Positions 32,601 to 41,794 of a DNA stretch of 64,000 bases are shown one piece after another. Under the pieces are notes generated by a model. The model was not told where the DNA came from and made no database searches. It was given only the letters and a program-made list of their open reading frames with translations. This DNA comes from JADKAV01 sp963732355. GTDB lineage: Bacteria > Actinomycetota > Actinomycetes > S36-B12 > UBA10799. Where the stretch lies: NCBI GenBank assembly GCA_963732355.1, contig CAVSZD010000007.1, positions 496,001 to 560,000 on the forward strand, given 5' to 3'. Each line of letters starts with the position of its first letter. Position 1 is the stretch's first letter. Both the position numbers and the translations under genes were made by a program.

Positions 32601-34703
32601 CTATTCCCCGCGCGCCTTGGCAATGATCTCTTCCGCGACATTGTTGGGAACCTGCGCGTAAGAGTCGAACTGCATGCTGTAACTCGCGCGCCCCTGGGTC
32701 TTGCTCCGCAGATCTCCGACGTAGCCGAACATCTCCGAAAGGGGAACGAGAGCTTTGACGACGCGGGCGCCCATGCGCTCCTCCATGGCCTGGATGTGGC
32801 CACGGCGGGAGTTCAGGTCACCGATCACGTCTCCCATGAAGTCATCCGGAGTTGTGACCTCGACGGCCATCATCGGCTCCAGCAACACGGGCTTCGCCTT
32901 GCGAGCGGCCTCCTTGAAGGCCATCGATCCAGCGATCTTGAACGCCAGCTCCGAGGAGTCGACGTCGTGGTAAGCGCCGTCGAGCAAGGTCACCTTCAGG
33001 TCGACCATCGGATAGCCGGCGAGGACGCCGTTCTCCATGGCCTCGCGGCAGCCGTGGTCCACGCTCGGGATGTACTCCCGCGGGATACGACCACCAGTGA
33101 TCTTGTTGACGAACTCGTAGCCGTTCTCGGCCTTGTCCTCGGACTCGGAGTCCGCGTTGGGCTCGAGAGCGATGATCACGCGACCGAACTGACCCGAACC
33201 ACCGGTCTGCTTCTTGTGCGTGTACTCCTGCTTGGCCACAGGCATGGTCACCGTCTCGCGGTAGGCGACCTGCGGCTTGCCGACGTTGGCCTCGACCTTG
33301 AACTCCCGGCGCATACGGTCGACGAGCACCTCGAGGTGCAACTCGCCCATTCCGGCGATGATCGTCTGACCGGTCTCCTCGTCGGAGTGCACCCGGAAGG
33401 TGGGGTCCTCCTCAGCGAGACGCTGGATGGCCGTGGCCAACTTGTCCTGGTCGCCCTTGGTCTTCGGCTCGATAGCCACCTCGATCACCGGCGCCGGGAA
33501 CGTCATCGACTCCAGCACGATCGGGTTGGCCGAGTCGCACAGCGTCTCACCGGTGGTGGTGTCCTTGAGACCCATCACCGCGACGATCTCACCAGCGCCG
33601 ACCGAGGCGATCTCTTCGCGCTTGTTGGCGTGCATCCGATAGATCTTGCCGATGCGCTCCTTGCGGTCCTTGACGCTGTTCAGCACCTGGGTGCCTGCGT
33701 TGAGGACACCGGAGTAGATCCGGATGTAGGTCAGCTTGCCCAGGTGCGGGTCGGCTGCGATCTTGAAAGCCAGCGCCGCGAACGGTTCGGCGTCGTTGGG
33801 CTTGCGCTCCAGAACCACCGACTCGTCGCTGGGCTTGTAACCGGTGACTGCATGCACGTCCAGCGGGGTCGGCAGGTAGGCGACAACGGCGTCGAGCATG
33901 GGCTGAACGCCCTTGTTCTTGAACGCTGAACCGGTCAGGACCGGGGTCAGGTTGCCGGCGATCGTGGCCCGGCGGATGCCGGCCTGCAGCTGCTCCTCTG
34001 TGGGCTGCTCGCCCTCGAGGTACATGTGCATGATCTCGTCGTCACCCTCGGCCAGAGTCTCGATCAGCTTCTCGCGGTACTCCTCGGCCTGATCGACCAA
34101 GTCCGCGGGGATCTCCTCGAGGACGTAGTCCTCACCGATCTGGGTCTCGCCGCGCCACATCATGGCCTTCATGCGGATCAGGTCGACCAGCCCGATGAAG
34201 TCCGACTCAGCACCGATCGGCAACTGCAGCACGAGCGGGGTCGCGCTCAGGCGGCTGACGATGGTGTCGACGCAGAAGAAGAAGTCGGCACCGGTCCGGT
34301 CCAGCTTGTTCACGAAACAGATGCGGGGCACGCCGTACTTGTCGGCCTGGCGCCACACGGTCTCGGACTGCGGCTCCACACCGGCCACACCGTCGAACAC
34401 CGCAACCGCGCCGTCGAGCACACGAAGCGAACGCTCCACCTCCACGGTGAAGTCGACGTGTCCCGGCGTGTCGATGATGTTGATCTGGGTGCCCTTCCAC
34501 TCACAGGTGGTGGCTGCCGAGGTGATCGTGATACCGCGCTCTTGCTCCTGCTCCATCCAGTCCATGGTGGCTGCGCCGTCGTGGACCTCACCGATCTTGT
34601 AGTTGATACCGGTGTAGAAGAGGATGCGCTCGGTGGTCGTGGTCTTACCGGCATCGATGTGGGCCATGATGCCGATGTTGCGCACGTTGTTGAGATCTGC
34701 CAT
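32601..34703 (-). CDS. fusA: Elongation factor G
   Basis: A 700-residue EF-G, the translocase GTPase. G1 is AHIDAGKTTTTERIL (residues 14-28), switch I RGITITSAAT, G3 DTPGHVDFT, G4 NKLDRTGADF; domains II to V continue to GYVGDLRSKTQGRASYSMQF. All expected domains are present. It starts 12 nt after rpsG and ends 116 nt before tuf. Confidence 0.98.
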   Translation of the reverse strand: MADLNNVRNIGIMAHIDAGKTTTTERILFYTGINYKIGEVHDGAATMDWMEQEQERGITITSAATTCEWKGTQINIIDTPGHVDFTVEVERSLRVLDGAVAVFDGVAGVEPQSETVWRQADKYGVPRICFVNKLDRTGADFFFCVDTIVSRLSATPLVLQLPIGAESDFIGLVDLIRMKAMMWRGETQIGEDYVLEEIPADLVDQAEEYREKLIETLAEGDDEIMHMYLEGEQPTEEQLQAGIRRATIAGNLTPVLTGSAFKNKGVQPMLDAVVAYLPTPLDVHAVTGYKPSDESVVLERKPNDAEPFAALAFKIAADPHLGKLTYIRIYSGVLNAGTQVLNSVKDRKERIGKIYRMHANKREEIASVGAGEIVAVMGLKDTTTGETLCDSANPIVLESMTFPAPVIEVAIEPKTKGDQDKLATAIQRLAEEDPTFRVHSDEETGQTIIAGMGELHLEVLVDRMRREFKVEANVGKPQVAYRETVTMPVAKQEYTHKKQTGGSGQFGRVIIALEPNADSESEDKAENGYEFVNKITGGRIPREYIPSVDHGCREAMENGVLAGYPMVDLKVTLLDGAYHDVDSSELAFKIAGSMAFKEAARKAKPVLLEPMMAVEVTTPDDFMGDVIGDLNSRRGHIQAMEERMGARVVKALVPLSEMFGYVGDLRSKTQGRASYSMQFDSYAQVPNNVAEEIIAKARGE

Positions 34704-34715
34704 GTCGCTACGCCC

Positions 34716-35186
34716 CTACCACCGGTAGTGCGCGAAGGCCTTGTTGGCCTCTGCCATCTTGTGGGTGTCCTCGCGCTTCTTCACGCTCGCGCCGAGGCCA
34801 TTGCTGGCGTCGAGCAGCTCGTTGGTGAGGCGTTCGGTCATGGTCTTCTCGCGGCGGGCGCGTGAGTAGGTCACGAGCCAGCGCAGGGCCAGGGTGTTGC
34901 TGCGACCGGAGCGCACCTCGACCGGCACCTGGTAGGTCGCGCCACCGACACGGCGGCTGCGGACCTCGAGGGTCGGACGGATGTTGTCCAGCGCACGCTT
35001 GAGCGTGATCAGCGGGTCCTGGTCAGTCTTCGTGCGGCAGCCTTCCAGCGCGCCGTAGACGATGGCCTCAGCCGTGCTCTTCTTTCCGTCCAGCAGAACC
35101 TTGTTCACCAGTTGGGTGACCAGCGGCGATTCGTACACCGGGTCGACCACGACAGGGCGCTTGGTAGCGGGTCCCTTGCGAGGCAT
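34716..35186 (-). CDS. rpsG: Small-subunit ribosomal protein S7
   Basis: A 156-residue S7 (uS7), an assembly initiator of the 30S head. It reads MPRKGPATKRPVVVDPVYES, the basic GGATYQVPVEVRSGRSNTLA, and the terminal HKMAEANKAFAHYRW. Its ATG shares one base with the rpsL stop. Confidence 0.96.
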   Translation of the reverse strand: MPRKGPATKRPVVVDPVYESPLVTQLVNKVLLDGKKSTAEAIVYGALEGCRTKTDQDPLITLKRALDNIRPTLEVRSRRVGGATYQVPVEVRSGRSNTLALRWLVTYSRARREKTMTERLTNELLDASNGLGASVKKREDTHKMAEANKAFAHYRW

Positions 35187-35560
35187 CAGCCCTTCTCCTT
35201 CTTCGCGCCGTAGCGGCTACGAGCCTGCTTACGGTTCTTCACGCCCTGGGTGTCCAGCGCGCCACGAACGACCTTGTAGCGCACACCGGGCAGGTCCTTC
35301 ACACGACCGCCACGCACGAGCACGATCGAGTGCTCCTGCAGGTTGTGGCCGACGCCGGGGATGTAGGCCGTGACCTCGATCTGACTGGTCAGCCGCACAC
35401 GGGCGACCTTGCGCAGAGCCGAGTTCGGCTTCTTGGGCGTGGTCGTGTAGACACGGGTGCAAACCCCGCGGCGCTGCGGGCTCCCCTTCAGCGCGGGGGT
35501 CTTGTTCTTGGCGACCTTGTCCTGTCGGCCCTTGCGGACCAACTGCTGGATCGTGGGCAC
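35186..35560 (-). CDS. rpsL: Small-subunit ribosomal protein S12
   Basis: A 124-residue S12 (uS12) at the decoding centre. PTIQQLVRKGRQDKVAKNKT opens it, and TPKKPNSALRKVARVRLT and PGVGHNLQEHS carry the wild-type lysines at the two positions where streptomycin-resistance changes usually fall. GTG 35560 is chosen because GGAG precedes it at 5-nt spacing and the family protein begins PTIQQL. First gene of the str operon. Confidence 0.96.
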   Translation of the reverse strand: MPTIQQLVRKGRQDKVAKNKTPALKGSPQRRGVCTRVYTTTPKKPNSALRKVARVRLTSQIEVTAYIPGVGHNLQEHSIVLVRGGRVKDLPGVRYKVVRGALDTQGVKNRKQARSRYGAKKEKG

Positions 35561-35812
35561 TACGTCTCCGCTCGTTCGAACTATGGTCATGTGTGACACC
35601 GGGTGGTGCCGGTGTGTCCGTTTCGTCCGGTTCCTCCGACCCCCGCGGTCGGGCGTGTCGCTGCGGTTGTCCGCATGCCACGCCACCGTTCGACGGGGTC
35701 GGGGTCAGCACCCTGCACTCACAGCGCAAGCCAACCCGCGGGCTGCGAGCCCTGACAGGTCGGCTAGTAGGTGACTGACGTTGGTGTCCGGACGTCCCAG
35801 ACACACTTCAAA

Positions 35813-35842
35813 ACGGTACCCCATGTGCCATTGGGCGGTCAA
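35813..35842 (-). promoter_or_regulatory. Putative promoter of the str operon (rpsL-rpsG-fusA-tuf)
   Basis: On the minus strand, -35 TTGACC (35837-35842) and -10 TACCGT (35813-35818) are 18 bp apart. Transcription would start near 35806, leaving a leader of about 245 nt before the rpsL GTG. The whole gene-free stretch 35561-35947 shows no other coding sequence; the leader is GC-rich with several short self-complementary stretches that could be regulatory. Confidence 0.6.
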
Positions 35843-35947
35843 AGGGGGTCCGCTTCAAATGCCCGGTTTGGCCTGTGATCTTCGCTACTATGCGCCGCTG
35901 CGGGCTAGCTCGGGGTGCTCTGCCCCCGGCCGGCCTTTGACCCCCGC

Positions 35948-36015
35948 GTTAGAGGTTGTGCTGTTCGTTAGCAGAAACACGCGTGGATTCGCTAACCAGG
36001 ACCACAACCTCTAAC
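35948..36015. repeat. Dispersed hairpin repeat, copy 2 (imperfect-arm type)
   Basis: A 68-bp element: left arm begins GTTAGAGGTTGTGCTGTTCG, right arm ends GACCACAACCTCTAAC. Arms pair over 25 bp with four clustered mismatches. The loop contains ACGCGT. It lies between the str promoter and the 3' end of the DUF4190 gene, with copy 3 only 73 bp away. Confidence 0.95.
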
Positions 36016-36088
36016 CAACCGCGCAACCCGCCGCGCGGGGGGCCGGCCAGGGGCGAGCCGGCTCGGTGGGCTCCTCTAACCCGCCCGC

Positions 36089-36155
36089 GTTAGAGGTTGT
36101 GCTGTTCGTTAGCGATACACGCGTGGATTCGCTAACCAGGACCACAACCTCTAAC
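36089..36155. repeat. Dispersed hairpin repeat, copy 3 (imperfect-arm type)
   Basis: 67 bp, nearly identical to copy 2 in arms, with a slightly different loop start (AGCGATACACGCGTGG). Preceded by the GCCCGC flank shared with copies 5 and 6. It ends 54 bp before the stop codon of the minus-strand DUF4190 gene. Confidence 0.95.
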
Positions 36156-36209
36156 CCGCCGCGCGGGGCGCAGGGCGGCTGGTGGCAACCAAGCGCAACC
36201 CGCCGCGGC

Positions 36210-36560
36210 TCAGAGCAGCTGCATCACCGCGTTGAAGTTGTCGGTCGGGTCCGAGACTCCCGTGCTGAACGCCCCGGCGATCAAGGCGATGATCAGGAAG
36301 ACGAAGAACACCAGTCCCAACGCGATGTTGAGCCAAGCGATGATCTTGGCGGCCGTGACCATGCCTGCGCCTTCGATCCAGCCGTTGGAGGCCGCAATGG
36401 CCTTGGACGCCTTACTCGCGAAGATCAGCGCGACGATGGCCAGCACGAAGGGGCACACGACCCACGACAAAATGGCCAGAACAAGGGCCGCAATCGCGTC
36501 CGAGGAGGACTGCCGAGGCTGACCGTAACCGTAACCGGGAGCGGGGGGTGGCTGACTCAC
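36210..36560 (-). CDS. DUF4190 domain membrane protein
   Basis: A 116-residue protein with a Pro/Gly/Tyr-rich cytoplasmic N-terminus (SQPPPAPGYGYGQPRQ) and hydrophobic segments at about residues 22-47 and 72-97, the layout of DUF4190 proteins. Their role is unknown. It begins 9 nt downstream of the rlmB stop, so it may be the end of the rlmB/cysS/isp unit. The two hairpin repeats lie beyond its 3' end. Confidence 0.75.
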   Translation of the reverse strand: MSQPPPAPGYGYGQPRQSSSDAIAALVLAILSWVVCPFVLAIVALIFASKASKAIAASNGWIEGAGMVTAAKIIAWLNIALGLVFFVFLIIALIAGAFSTGVSDPTDNFNAVMQLL

Positions 36561-36569
36561 ACGGCCAGA

Positions 36570-37520
36570 CTAGCGCGACGAGGGGCTCGTTCCACGCTGG
36601 TGAGCGACCCAGTGCAAGGCGATGCTCGCCGCCACAGAGGCGTTCAACGACTCGGTCACCTTCGTCATCGGGATGGAGACGACCAAGTCGCAACGTTTTG
36701 TGACAAGGTTTCCCAGCCCTCGGCCCTCAGCACCCACCACCAGTGCCAGGGGACCGTCAGCCAGGCGGGCCAAGTCATCCAGTCCGCTCTGAGACCCTGC
36801 GTCAAGGCCCACCACGAAACACCCGGCCGACTTCAGTTGCTCGAGAGTCTGGGCGACGTTAACGACCTGGCAGACCGGAAGGCGTGCCAGCGCCCCGGCT
36901 GAGGTCCGCCACGCAGCGGGGGTGACCGGCGCGGATCGACGCTGCGGGATCACGATTCCCGTAGCACCGAAGGCAGCGGCCGAGCGTGCAATCGCGCCCA
37001 GGTTCCGGGGGTCGGTGATCTGGTCGAGCACCACCCACAGCGGGTCCTGGACCCCGATCAGGTCCTCCAGTCGGGAGTACTCGAAAGGTTTGGCGACCAG
37101 CACCAACCCCTGGTGGACGATGTCGCCTGCCACATCGTCAATGGCCGACTTGGGGACCTCCTTGATGGCCAACCCCTGCTCACCGGCCAGGTTCACCGCC
37201 TCGTGGACCCGGTCATCGAGGTCGATGCGCAACTGGACGAGCAACTCCACGGCGGGGGTCCGGGCTCGCAGCGCCTCCACCACGACGTTGCGTCCAGCGA
37301 CGATGTCGGACGAGGGCTTGCGACCCCCTTTGGACGAGGCGCCCTGCTTCTGGCTGGACCGGGAGCGCCGCGACGCGGGATGCCCAGGGCGATCCTTGGC
37401 GGCAGGTGTCGGCCCCTTACCCTCGAGGCCCTTGCGGCGCTGACCGCCGGAGCCGACGGTTGCGCCTTTCTTCGAACTCGTGTCGCGCCGCGCGCCGCGA
37501 CGCTGAGAGTTACCCGCCAT
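36570..37520 (-). CDS. rlmB: 23S rRNA (guanosine-2'-O)-methyltransferase RlmB / TrmH-family SpoU methylase
   Basis: A 316-residue SpoU-family methylase. A basic Gly/Ser/Lys-rich N-terminal extension (1-75) precedes the substrate-binding domain (from DIVAGRNVVVEALRA) and the knotted SPOUT domain. The SAM motifs are VLDQITDPRNLGAIARSAAA, VVGAEGRGLGNLV and IPMTKVTESLNASVAASIAL. ATG 37520 overlaps the cysS stop by 11 nt. The cysS-rlmB adjacency is known from other actinobacteria, including mycobacteria. Confidence 0.9.
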   Translation of the reverse strand: MAGNSQRRGARRDTSSKKGATVGSGGQRRKGLEGKGPTPAAKDRPGHPASRRSRSSQKQGASSKGGRKPSSDIVAGRNVVVEALRARTPAVELLVQLRIDLDDRVHEAVNLAGEQGLAIKEVPKSAIDDVAGDIVHQGLVLVAKPFEYSRLEDLIGVQDPLWVVLDQITDPRNLGAIARSAAAFGATGIVIPQRRSAPVTPAAWRTSAGALARLPVCQVVNVAQTLEQLKSAGCFVVGLDAGSQSGLDDLARLADGPLALVVGAEGRGLGNLVTKRCDLVVSIPMTKVTESLNASVAASIALHWVAHQRGTSPSSR

Positions 37521-38916
37521 GCTGACCCACCGACCAAACCGGACCGGTCGCGCGATCCTCAATAGTGATTCCCGCGGCGAGCAACCTGTCGCGGATAGCG
37601 TCGGCCTGCGCCCAGTCGCGCTGACTGCGCGCCTCCTGCCGGGCAGCGAGGAAGTCCGCAACCAGCAGACCCAGGGCCGCGAGTGCCTGATCGGAACCCT
37701 GGTCATGGTCGACCCATGGCTCTTCCAGCGGGTTGATCCCCAGGACCGAGACCATGGCGCTGACTTCGCGCCAAGCCCGCATTACGGCCGTCTCGTCCTT
37801 CTTCTCCGCGGCCGAGTTGCCGGCCCGAACGGTGTCGAAGATCACCGCGACCGCAGCCGGAACCCCGAGGTCGTCGTCCATGGCATCGATGAAGGCCTGC
37901 GGGCAGTTTTGCGCGGTCGCCTCTGGCAGTGGCTCACCGCTGACCTTCTCAAGGAAGGCCGTGATCCGCCGGAAACCGACCGCTGCCTCGACGACCGATT
38001 CGTAGGAGAACTCGATCGTCGAACGGTAGTGCGCCGATGCCAGGTAGTACCGCAGTTCAACCGGCCGCACGTGTTTGAGGACCTCCTCAACGGCCAGGGC
38101 GTTACCAAGCGACTTGCCCATCTTCTGGCCGGCGGCCGTGACCCACGAGTTGTGCATCCAATACCGCGCGAAACCGTCACCGGCCGCCCGCGACTGAGCC
38201 TGCTCGTTCTCGTGGTGAGGGAAGATCAAGTCGATCCCCCCGCCGTGGATGTCGAACTCCTGACCCAGATAGCGAGTCGCCATCGCCGAGCACTCAACAT
38301 GCCAACCAGGCCGGCCCTGTCCCCAAGGGGAGTCCCAGCCAGGCTCGCCGGTTTTGGCGGCCTTCCACAACGCGAAGTCGCGGGGGTCGCGTTTGCGCGG
38401 ATCATCAGCGGAGTCAGCGGCAGGCTGCAGATCGTCCAGCCGCTGACGGGAGAGCTGGCCGTACTCGGGGTAGGCGGTCACCGCGAAGTAGACGTCACCG
38501 TCGACCGCATAGGCCATCTCGTCAGCGATCAGCCGCGAGATCAGTTCGATCATCTGAGGTATGTGCCCGGTCGCCCTGGGTTCCACGGTGGGCGGCAGCA
38601 CGCCGAGCACGTCGTAAGCGCGGCTGAACTCCCGCTCGTAATGCTGGGCGACAGCCCACCAGGGACGGCCCTCCGATGCGGCCTTCGCAAGGATCTTGTC
38701 GTCGATGTCGGTCACGTTGCGGCACAGGGTGACCGCATAGCCCTTGGCCATCAGCCAGCGCCGCAGAACGTCGAAAACCACCCCGGGCCGAAGATGACCC
38801 ACGTGAGGTGCGGCTTGCACAGTTGCGCCGCAGTAGTAGACCGAAACCTCACCGTCACGGATCGGGATGAAATCACGCGCAGAGCGGGTTCCGGTGTCGT
38901 AAAGGCGCAGGGTCAC
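37510..38916 (-). CDS. cysS: Cysteinyl-tRNA synthetase
   Basis: A 468-residue class I synthetase. The HIGH-like motif HVGH is at residues 38-41 and KMGKS (KMSKS loop) is near 265. The zinc site uses Cys in YYCGATV and CSAMA, plus HHENE. The full C-terminal domain, about 130 residues past KMGKS, distinguishes it from the shorter mycothiol ligase MshC, which is a paralogue. GTG start overlaps the ispF stop (GTGA). Confidence 0.94.
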   Translation of the reverse strand: MTLRLYDTGTRSARDFIPIRDGEVSVYYCGATVQAAPHVGHLRPGVVFDVLRRWLMAKGYAVTLCRNVTDIDDKILAKAASEGRPWWAVAQHYEREFSRAYDVLGVLPPTVEPRATGHIPQMIELISRLIADEMAYAVDGDVYFAVTAYPEYGQLSRQRLDDLQPAADSADDPRKRDPRDFALWKAAKTGEPGWDSPWGQGRPGWHVECSAMATRYLGQEFDIHGGGIDLIFPHHENEQAQSRAAGDGFARYWMHNSWVTAAGQKMGKSLGNALAVEEVLKHVRPVELRYYLASAHYRSTIEFSYESVVEAAVGFRRITAFLEKVSGEPLPEATAQNCPQAFIDAMDDDLGVPAAVAVIFDTVRAGNSAAEKKDETAVMRAWREVSAMVSVLGINPLEEPWVDHDQGSDQALAALGLLVADFLAARQEARSQRDWAQADAIRDRLLAAGITIEDRATGPVWSVGQHGG

Positions 38917-39392
38917 CGCTCAAGGGTATCGACAGGGCGCACCAACGCCGTGGCAATAGCGGCCAACCCCTCTCCCCTGCCGGTGAGGCCCAAGCCGTCG
39001 GTCGTCGTCGCAGACAGGTGCACCGGGCATCCGGCCGCCTGCGCGAGCACCCCTTGGGCCTCCTGGCGACGGGTGCCGATGCGGGGACGGTTCCCGATCA
39101 GCTGAACGCCCACATTGACCGGGTCGAAGCCCTGCGAGCGCACGTGGTCGGCCACTTCGCGAAGAATGACCGCGCCCGAAGCATCGCGCCATTGCGGCCG
39201 GTCCGTGCCGATCAGCCCGCCAAGATCACCAAGACCGGCGGCGTTGAGCAGTGCATCGGCGCATGCGTGTGCCACCACGTCGCCGTCCGAGTGCCCGGAC
39301 AGGCCAGGTTCGCCCGGCCAGAACAGGCCCGCCACGTGGGCGGGGGCGTGAGCGTCGAACGCGTGCACATCGGTACCGATTCCCACCAGCAT
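38913..39392 (-). CDS. ispF: 2-C-methyl-D-erythritol 2,4-cyclodiphosphate synthase
   Basis: A 159-residue enzyme of the MEP isoprenoid pathway that cyclises CDP-ME-2-phosphate. The zinc site DVH (residues 8-10) with the later His in LSGHSDGDVVAHA, and the terminal TTTDGLGLTGRGEGL, are diagnostic. It lies 3 nt after ispD, so the two pathway enzymes are made together. Confidence 0.94.
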   Translation of the reverse strand: MLVGIGTDVHAFDAHAPAHVAGLFWPGEPGLSGHSDGDVVAHACADALLNAAGLGDLGGLIGTDRPQWRDASGAVILREVADHVRSQGFDPVNVGVQLIGNRPRIGTRRQEAQGVLAQAAGCPVHLSATTTDGLGLTGRGEGLAAIATALVRPVDTLER

Positions 39393-39395
39393 TGC

Positions 39396-40052
39396 TCACA
39401 ACTCCTTCGCCAGCGCTTGCGCGACGGCCAGATCGAACTTGGTGGTCACCTTCAACCCCAGCGGCGAACCTTCCACCACACGTACAGGGACATCCGACTG
39501 CTCAAGCAACTGGGCGTCGTCGGTGACCTCACCGGTCTGCCGAGCATGCGCCTGAATCAGGGCCTCCAGCTCGAAACCTTGCGGAGTCTGGATCGCGACC
39601 AGGTCGTCGCGGGGCACAGTTCTTGCGACGTAACCGTCCACAACGGCCTTGATCGTGTCGGCCACCGGCAGCCCGGGCACGACTGCCTGTGCGCCAGACT
39701 CCAGCGCCTGAAGAACCCGGTCGTAGACCTGCACCGGCGCCAGCGGTCTGGCTGCATCGTGGACAAGCACCCAACCCACCCCCGGGGCGAGCGCGGCCAG
39801 ACCCTTGCGCACGGACGCGTCCCTGGTGCTGCCCCCGGCCACGACCTCAACAGCGTCTGGGAGTTCCGAGCGGATCGTGAGCACGTGGGTTGCCGGCGCG
39901 ACCACAACGATCTGCGTGACTTTTCCCCATTCCAGTGCAGTGCGCACACAGTGATCGATCAGAGTGCGCCCCGCGAGTTCTACCAGCGCCTTGGGCACCG
40001 ACGCACCCAGCCGCTGGCCGCTGCCCCCAGCCACGACAATCAAAGCCTTCAC
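39396..40052 (-). CDS. ispD: 2-C-methyl-D-erythritol 4-phosphate cytidylyltransferase
   Basis: A 218-residue MEP-pathway cytidylyltransferase. The nucleotide motif VVAGGSGQRLGASVPKAL is at residues 6-23, VLVHDAARPL near 95, and TPQGFELEAL near 160. The GTG start overlaps the PIN/TRAM gene stop as GTGA. The carD-(PIN/TRAM)-ispD-ispF-cysS-rlmB run matches other actinobacteria. Confidence 0.94.
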   Translation of the reverse strand: MKALIVVAGGSGQRLGASVPKALVELAGRTLIDHCVRTALEWGKVTQIVVVAPATHVLTIRSELPDAVEVVAGGSTRDASVRKGLAALAPGVGWVLVHDAARPLAPVQVYDRVLQALESGAQAVVPGLPVADTIKAVVDGYVARTVPRDDLVAIQTPQGFELEALIQAHARQTGEVTDDAQLLEQSDVPVRVVEGSPLGLKVTTKFDLAVAQALAKEL

Positions 40053-41128
40053 TGCTGTTCCAGCCGGGCGAAGACCAGTCGTCCATAGGAGGTCGTGGTG
40101 ACCGAGGTGATACTTGCGCTAACCGTCTCCCCGATCCGGTGGTCGGCGCGCTGCACCACGACCATGGTTCCGTCCGCGAGATTGCCCACGGCCTGACCCT
40201 GCTCCTTGCCCGCTCGTGCCAGATGCACCTCGACCACATCCCCACCGGTCACCGGAGGTGCCATCGCTTTTGCCAACGCATGCAGGTTCAGCACACCCAC
40301 GCCTGCCAGCCCCGCGGCATCGGCGAGGTGCTGGTCCAAGGTCAGCAGCGCAACCTTGCGGGCCAGGCAGATCTGCACGAGCTTCGCGTCGACGGCTTCG
40401 ACACCAGCCGGGTCGTCAGAGATCACCTCGACCGGCAGCGCCGATTGCATCTTCGTCAGTACGTCCAAGCCTCGTCGCCCACGGGCACGACGACCCTCTT
40501 CTGCGCTGTCGGCCAGACCCTGTAGTTCGTTCACCACGGCCTGTGGAACCAGCAGCGTTCCGGTGAGGAAGCCGGCACGCGCGACATCGAGGATGCGCCC
40601 GTCGATCGCCACCGAGGTGTCAACCACTTTCGGACCCCAGCCGGGAGCCGGCGCCGCCGCAAGGCCCGCACGAGCCGCGAACGAAGCCGGCATCGCCGCG
40701 CCTCTGGTTCGCGCGATACGGAAGCCGGCAAGCCCACCGATGACGACAAGGAAGGCGAAGAGCGGGGCCATCACCGCAGCCGGTCCCACGAGAAAGACCG
40801 GCCAGGCCACTAGGGAGACTCCAGCCATAGCGAGCAGCCCGCCCAATGAACCGCTGAAGACCTGATCCGGTGGCAGCGCGCTGAGCCGGCGTTCACCGGT
40901 TTCGATCCCGCGGATGATGCGTCGGCTGATGACTCCACCAAAGGAATAGCCGATCCCGGCACCCACAATGACGCACAGAGTCGTTATGTCGAAGACGCCC
41001 ACGAGTTGGCCGGGGTTGTCGGCCTGCAACTGCTTGCCGATCTGGAAGCCGACGGCAGCACCGAGTACGACCAGCAGGAGCCGGAGTACCTCGGCAGCTA
41101 GGTCAGGAACACGCGAGAGCCTCGACAC
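40049..41128 (-). CDS. PIN and TRAM domain membrane-associated protein (YacL-like)
   Basis: A 359-residue protein with four hydrophobic segments in its first 140 residues (for example VLGAAVGFQIGKQL, LLAMAGVSLVAWPVFLVG). A cytoplasmic PIN nuclease-like domain (about 168-285; VVDTSVAIDGRILDVA, with the acidic LDVLTKM and LTLDQHLAD) and a C-terminal TRAM domain (about 295-355) follow. The YacL family is widespread in Gram-positives; an RNA-related role is likely, but the substrate is unknown. Confidence 0.85.
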   Translation of the reverse strand: MSRLSRVPDLAAEVLRLLLVVLGAAVGFQIGKQLQADNPGQLVGVFDITTLCVIVGAGIGYSFGGVISRRIIRGIETGERRLSALPPDQVFSGSLGGLLAMAGVSLVAWPVFLVGPAAVMAPLFAFLVVIGGLAGFRIARTRGAAMPASFAARAGLAAAPAPGWGPKVVDTSVAIDGRILDVARAGFLTGTLLVPQAVVNELQGLADSAEEGRRARGRRGLDVLTKMQSALPVEVISDDPAGVEAVDAKLVQICLARKVALLTLDQHLADAAGLAGVGVLNLHALAKAMAPPVTGGDVVEVHLARAGKEQGQAVGNLADGTMVVVQRADHRIGETVSASITSVTTTSYGRLVFARLEQQ

Positions 41129-41137
41129 CTGTCAAGA

Positions 41138-41620
41138 CTAGGACGCAAGGACCTCGTCAAGGATGATCTCGGCTTTGTCCTCGTTGGTTTTCTCAGCGAG
41201 TGCCAGCTCACTGACAAGGATCTGACGGGCCCGGGCCAGCATGCGCTTCTCGCCTGCCGACAGGCCGCGGTCCTGATCCCTGCGCCACAGGTCGCGCACA
41301 ACCTCAGCGACCTTGATGACGTCACCGGATGCCAGCTTCTCGACGTTGGCCTTGTAGCGCCGCGACCAGTTGGTTGGCTCTTCGGTGTAAGGCTGCCTGA
41401 GAACGTTGAAAACGCGTTCGAGGCCCTCGGAATTGACCACATCGCGGACCCCGACAAGGTCCACGTTGTCGGAGGGGACCCGCACAATGAGGTCGCCCTG
41501 ATCGATCCGAAGTACTAGGTATTCGCGCTCTTCACCCTTTATGACGCGTTGCTCTATCGATTCGATTCGAGCTGCGCCGTGATGCGGGTAGACAACCGTG
41601 TCGCCGACGGAAAATGCCAT
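41138..41620 (-). CDS. carD: CarD-family transcriptional regulator
   Basis: A 160-residue RNA-polymerase-binding protein that stabilises open complexes, notably at rRNA promoters. The RNAP-interacting domain occupies residues 1-53 (FSVGDTVVYPHHGAARIESI), and the DNA-binding helical domain the rest, including the conserved tryptophan region PTNWSRRYKANVEKLASGD. First gene of the ispD/cysS unit. Upstream, TGTTACGATAG near 41650 resembles an extended -10 but is not assigned firmly. Confidence 0.93.
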   Translation of the reverse strand: MAFSVGDTVVYPHHGAARIESIEQRVIKGEEREYLVLRIDQGDLIVRVPSDNVDLVGVRDVVNSEGLERVFNVLRQPYTEEPTNWSRRYKANVEKLASGDVIKVAEVVRDLWRRDQDRGLSAGEKRMLARARQILVSELALAEKTNEDKAEIILDEVLAS

Positions 41621-41794
41621 GAGTGGTGGTGCCCCTTCCCGTGATCTCTATCGTAACACGGCGTATCCGGGCCGTTAGGAATCCGTAAATCCGCTCAACA
41701 GCGGGTAACCCCACGAGTCGCCTTTGATCGCCCAGGTCGACACCGATAGAGTGCCCACAGCATTGCCAGCACCGCCGTCGTTCGGAGGAATCTC

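Noticed and set aside
32796..33929. A 377-codon frame opposite fusA
   Set aside because: Antisense shadow; no motif, and fusA is complete.
37510..38916. MshC (mycothiol ligase) in place of CysS
   Set aside because: The 468-residue length and full C-terminal domain fit CysS; MshC is shorter.
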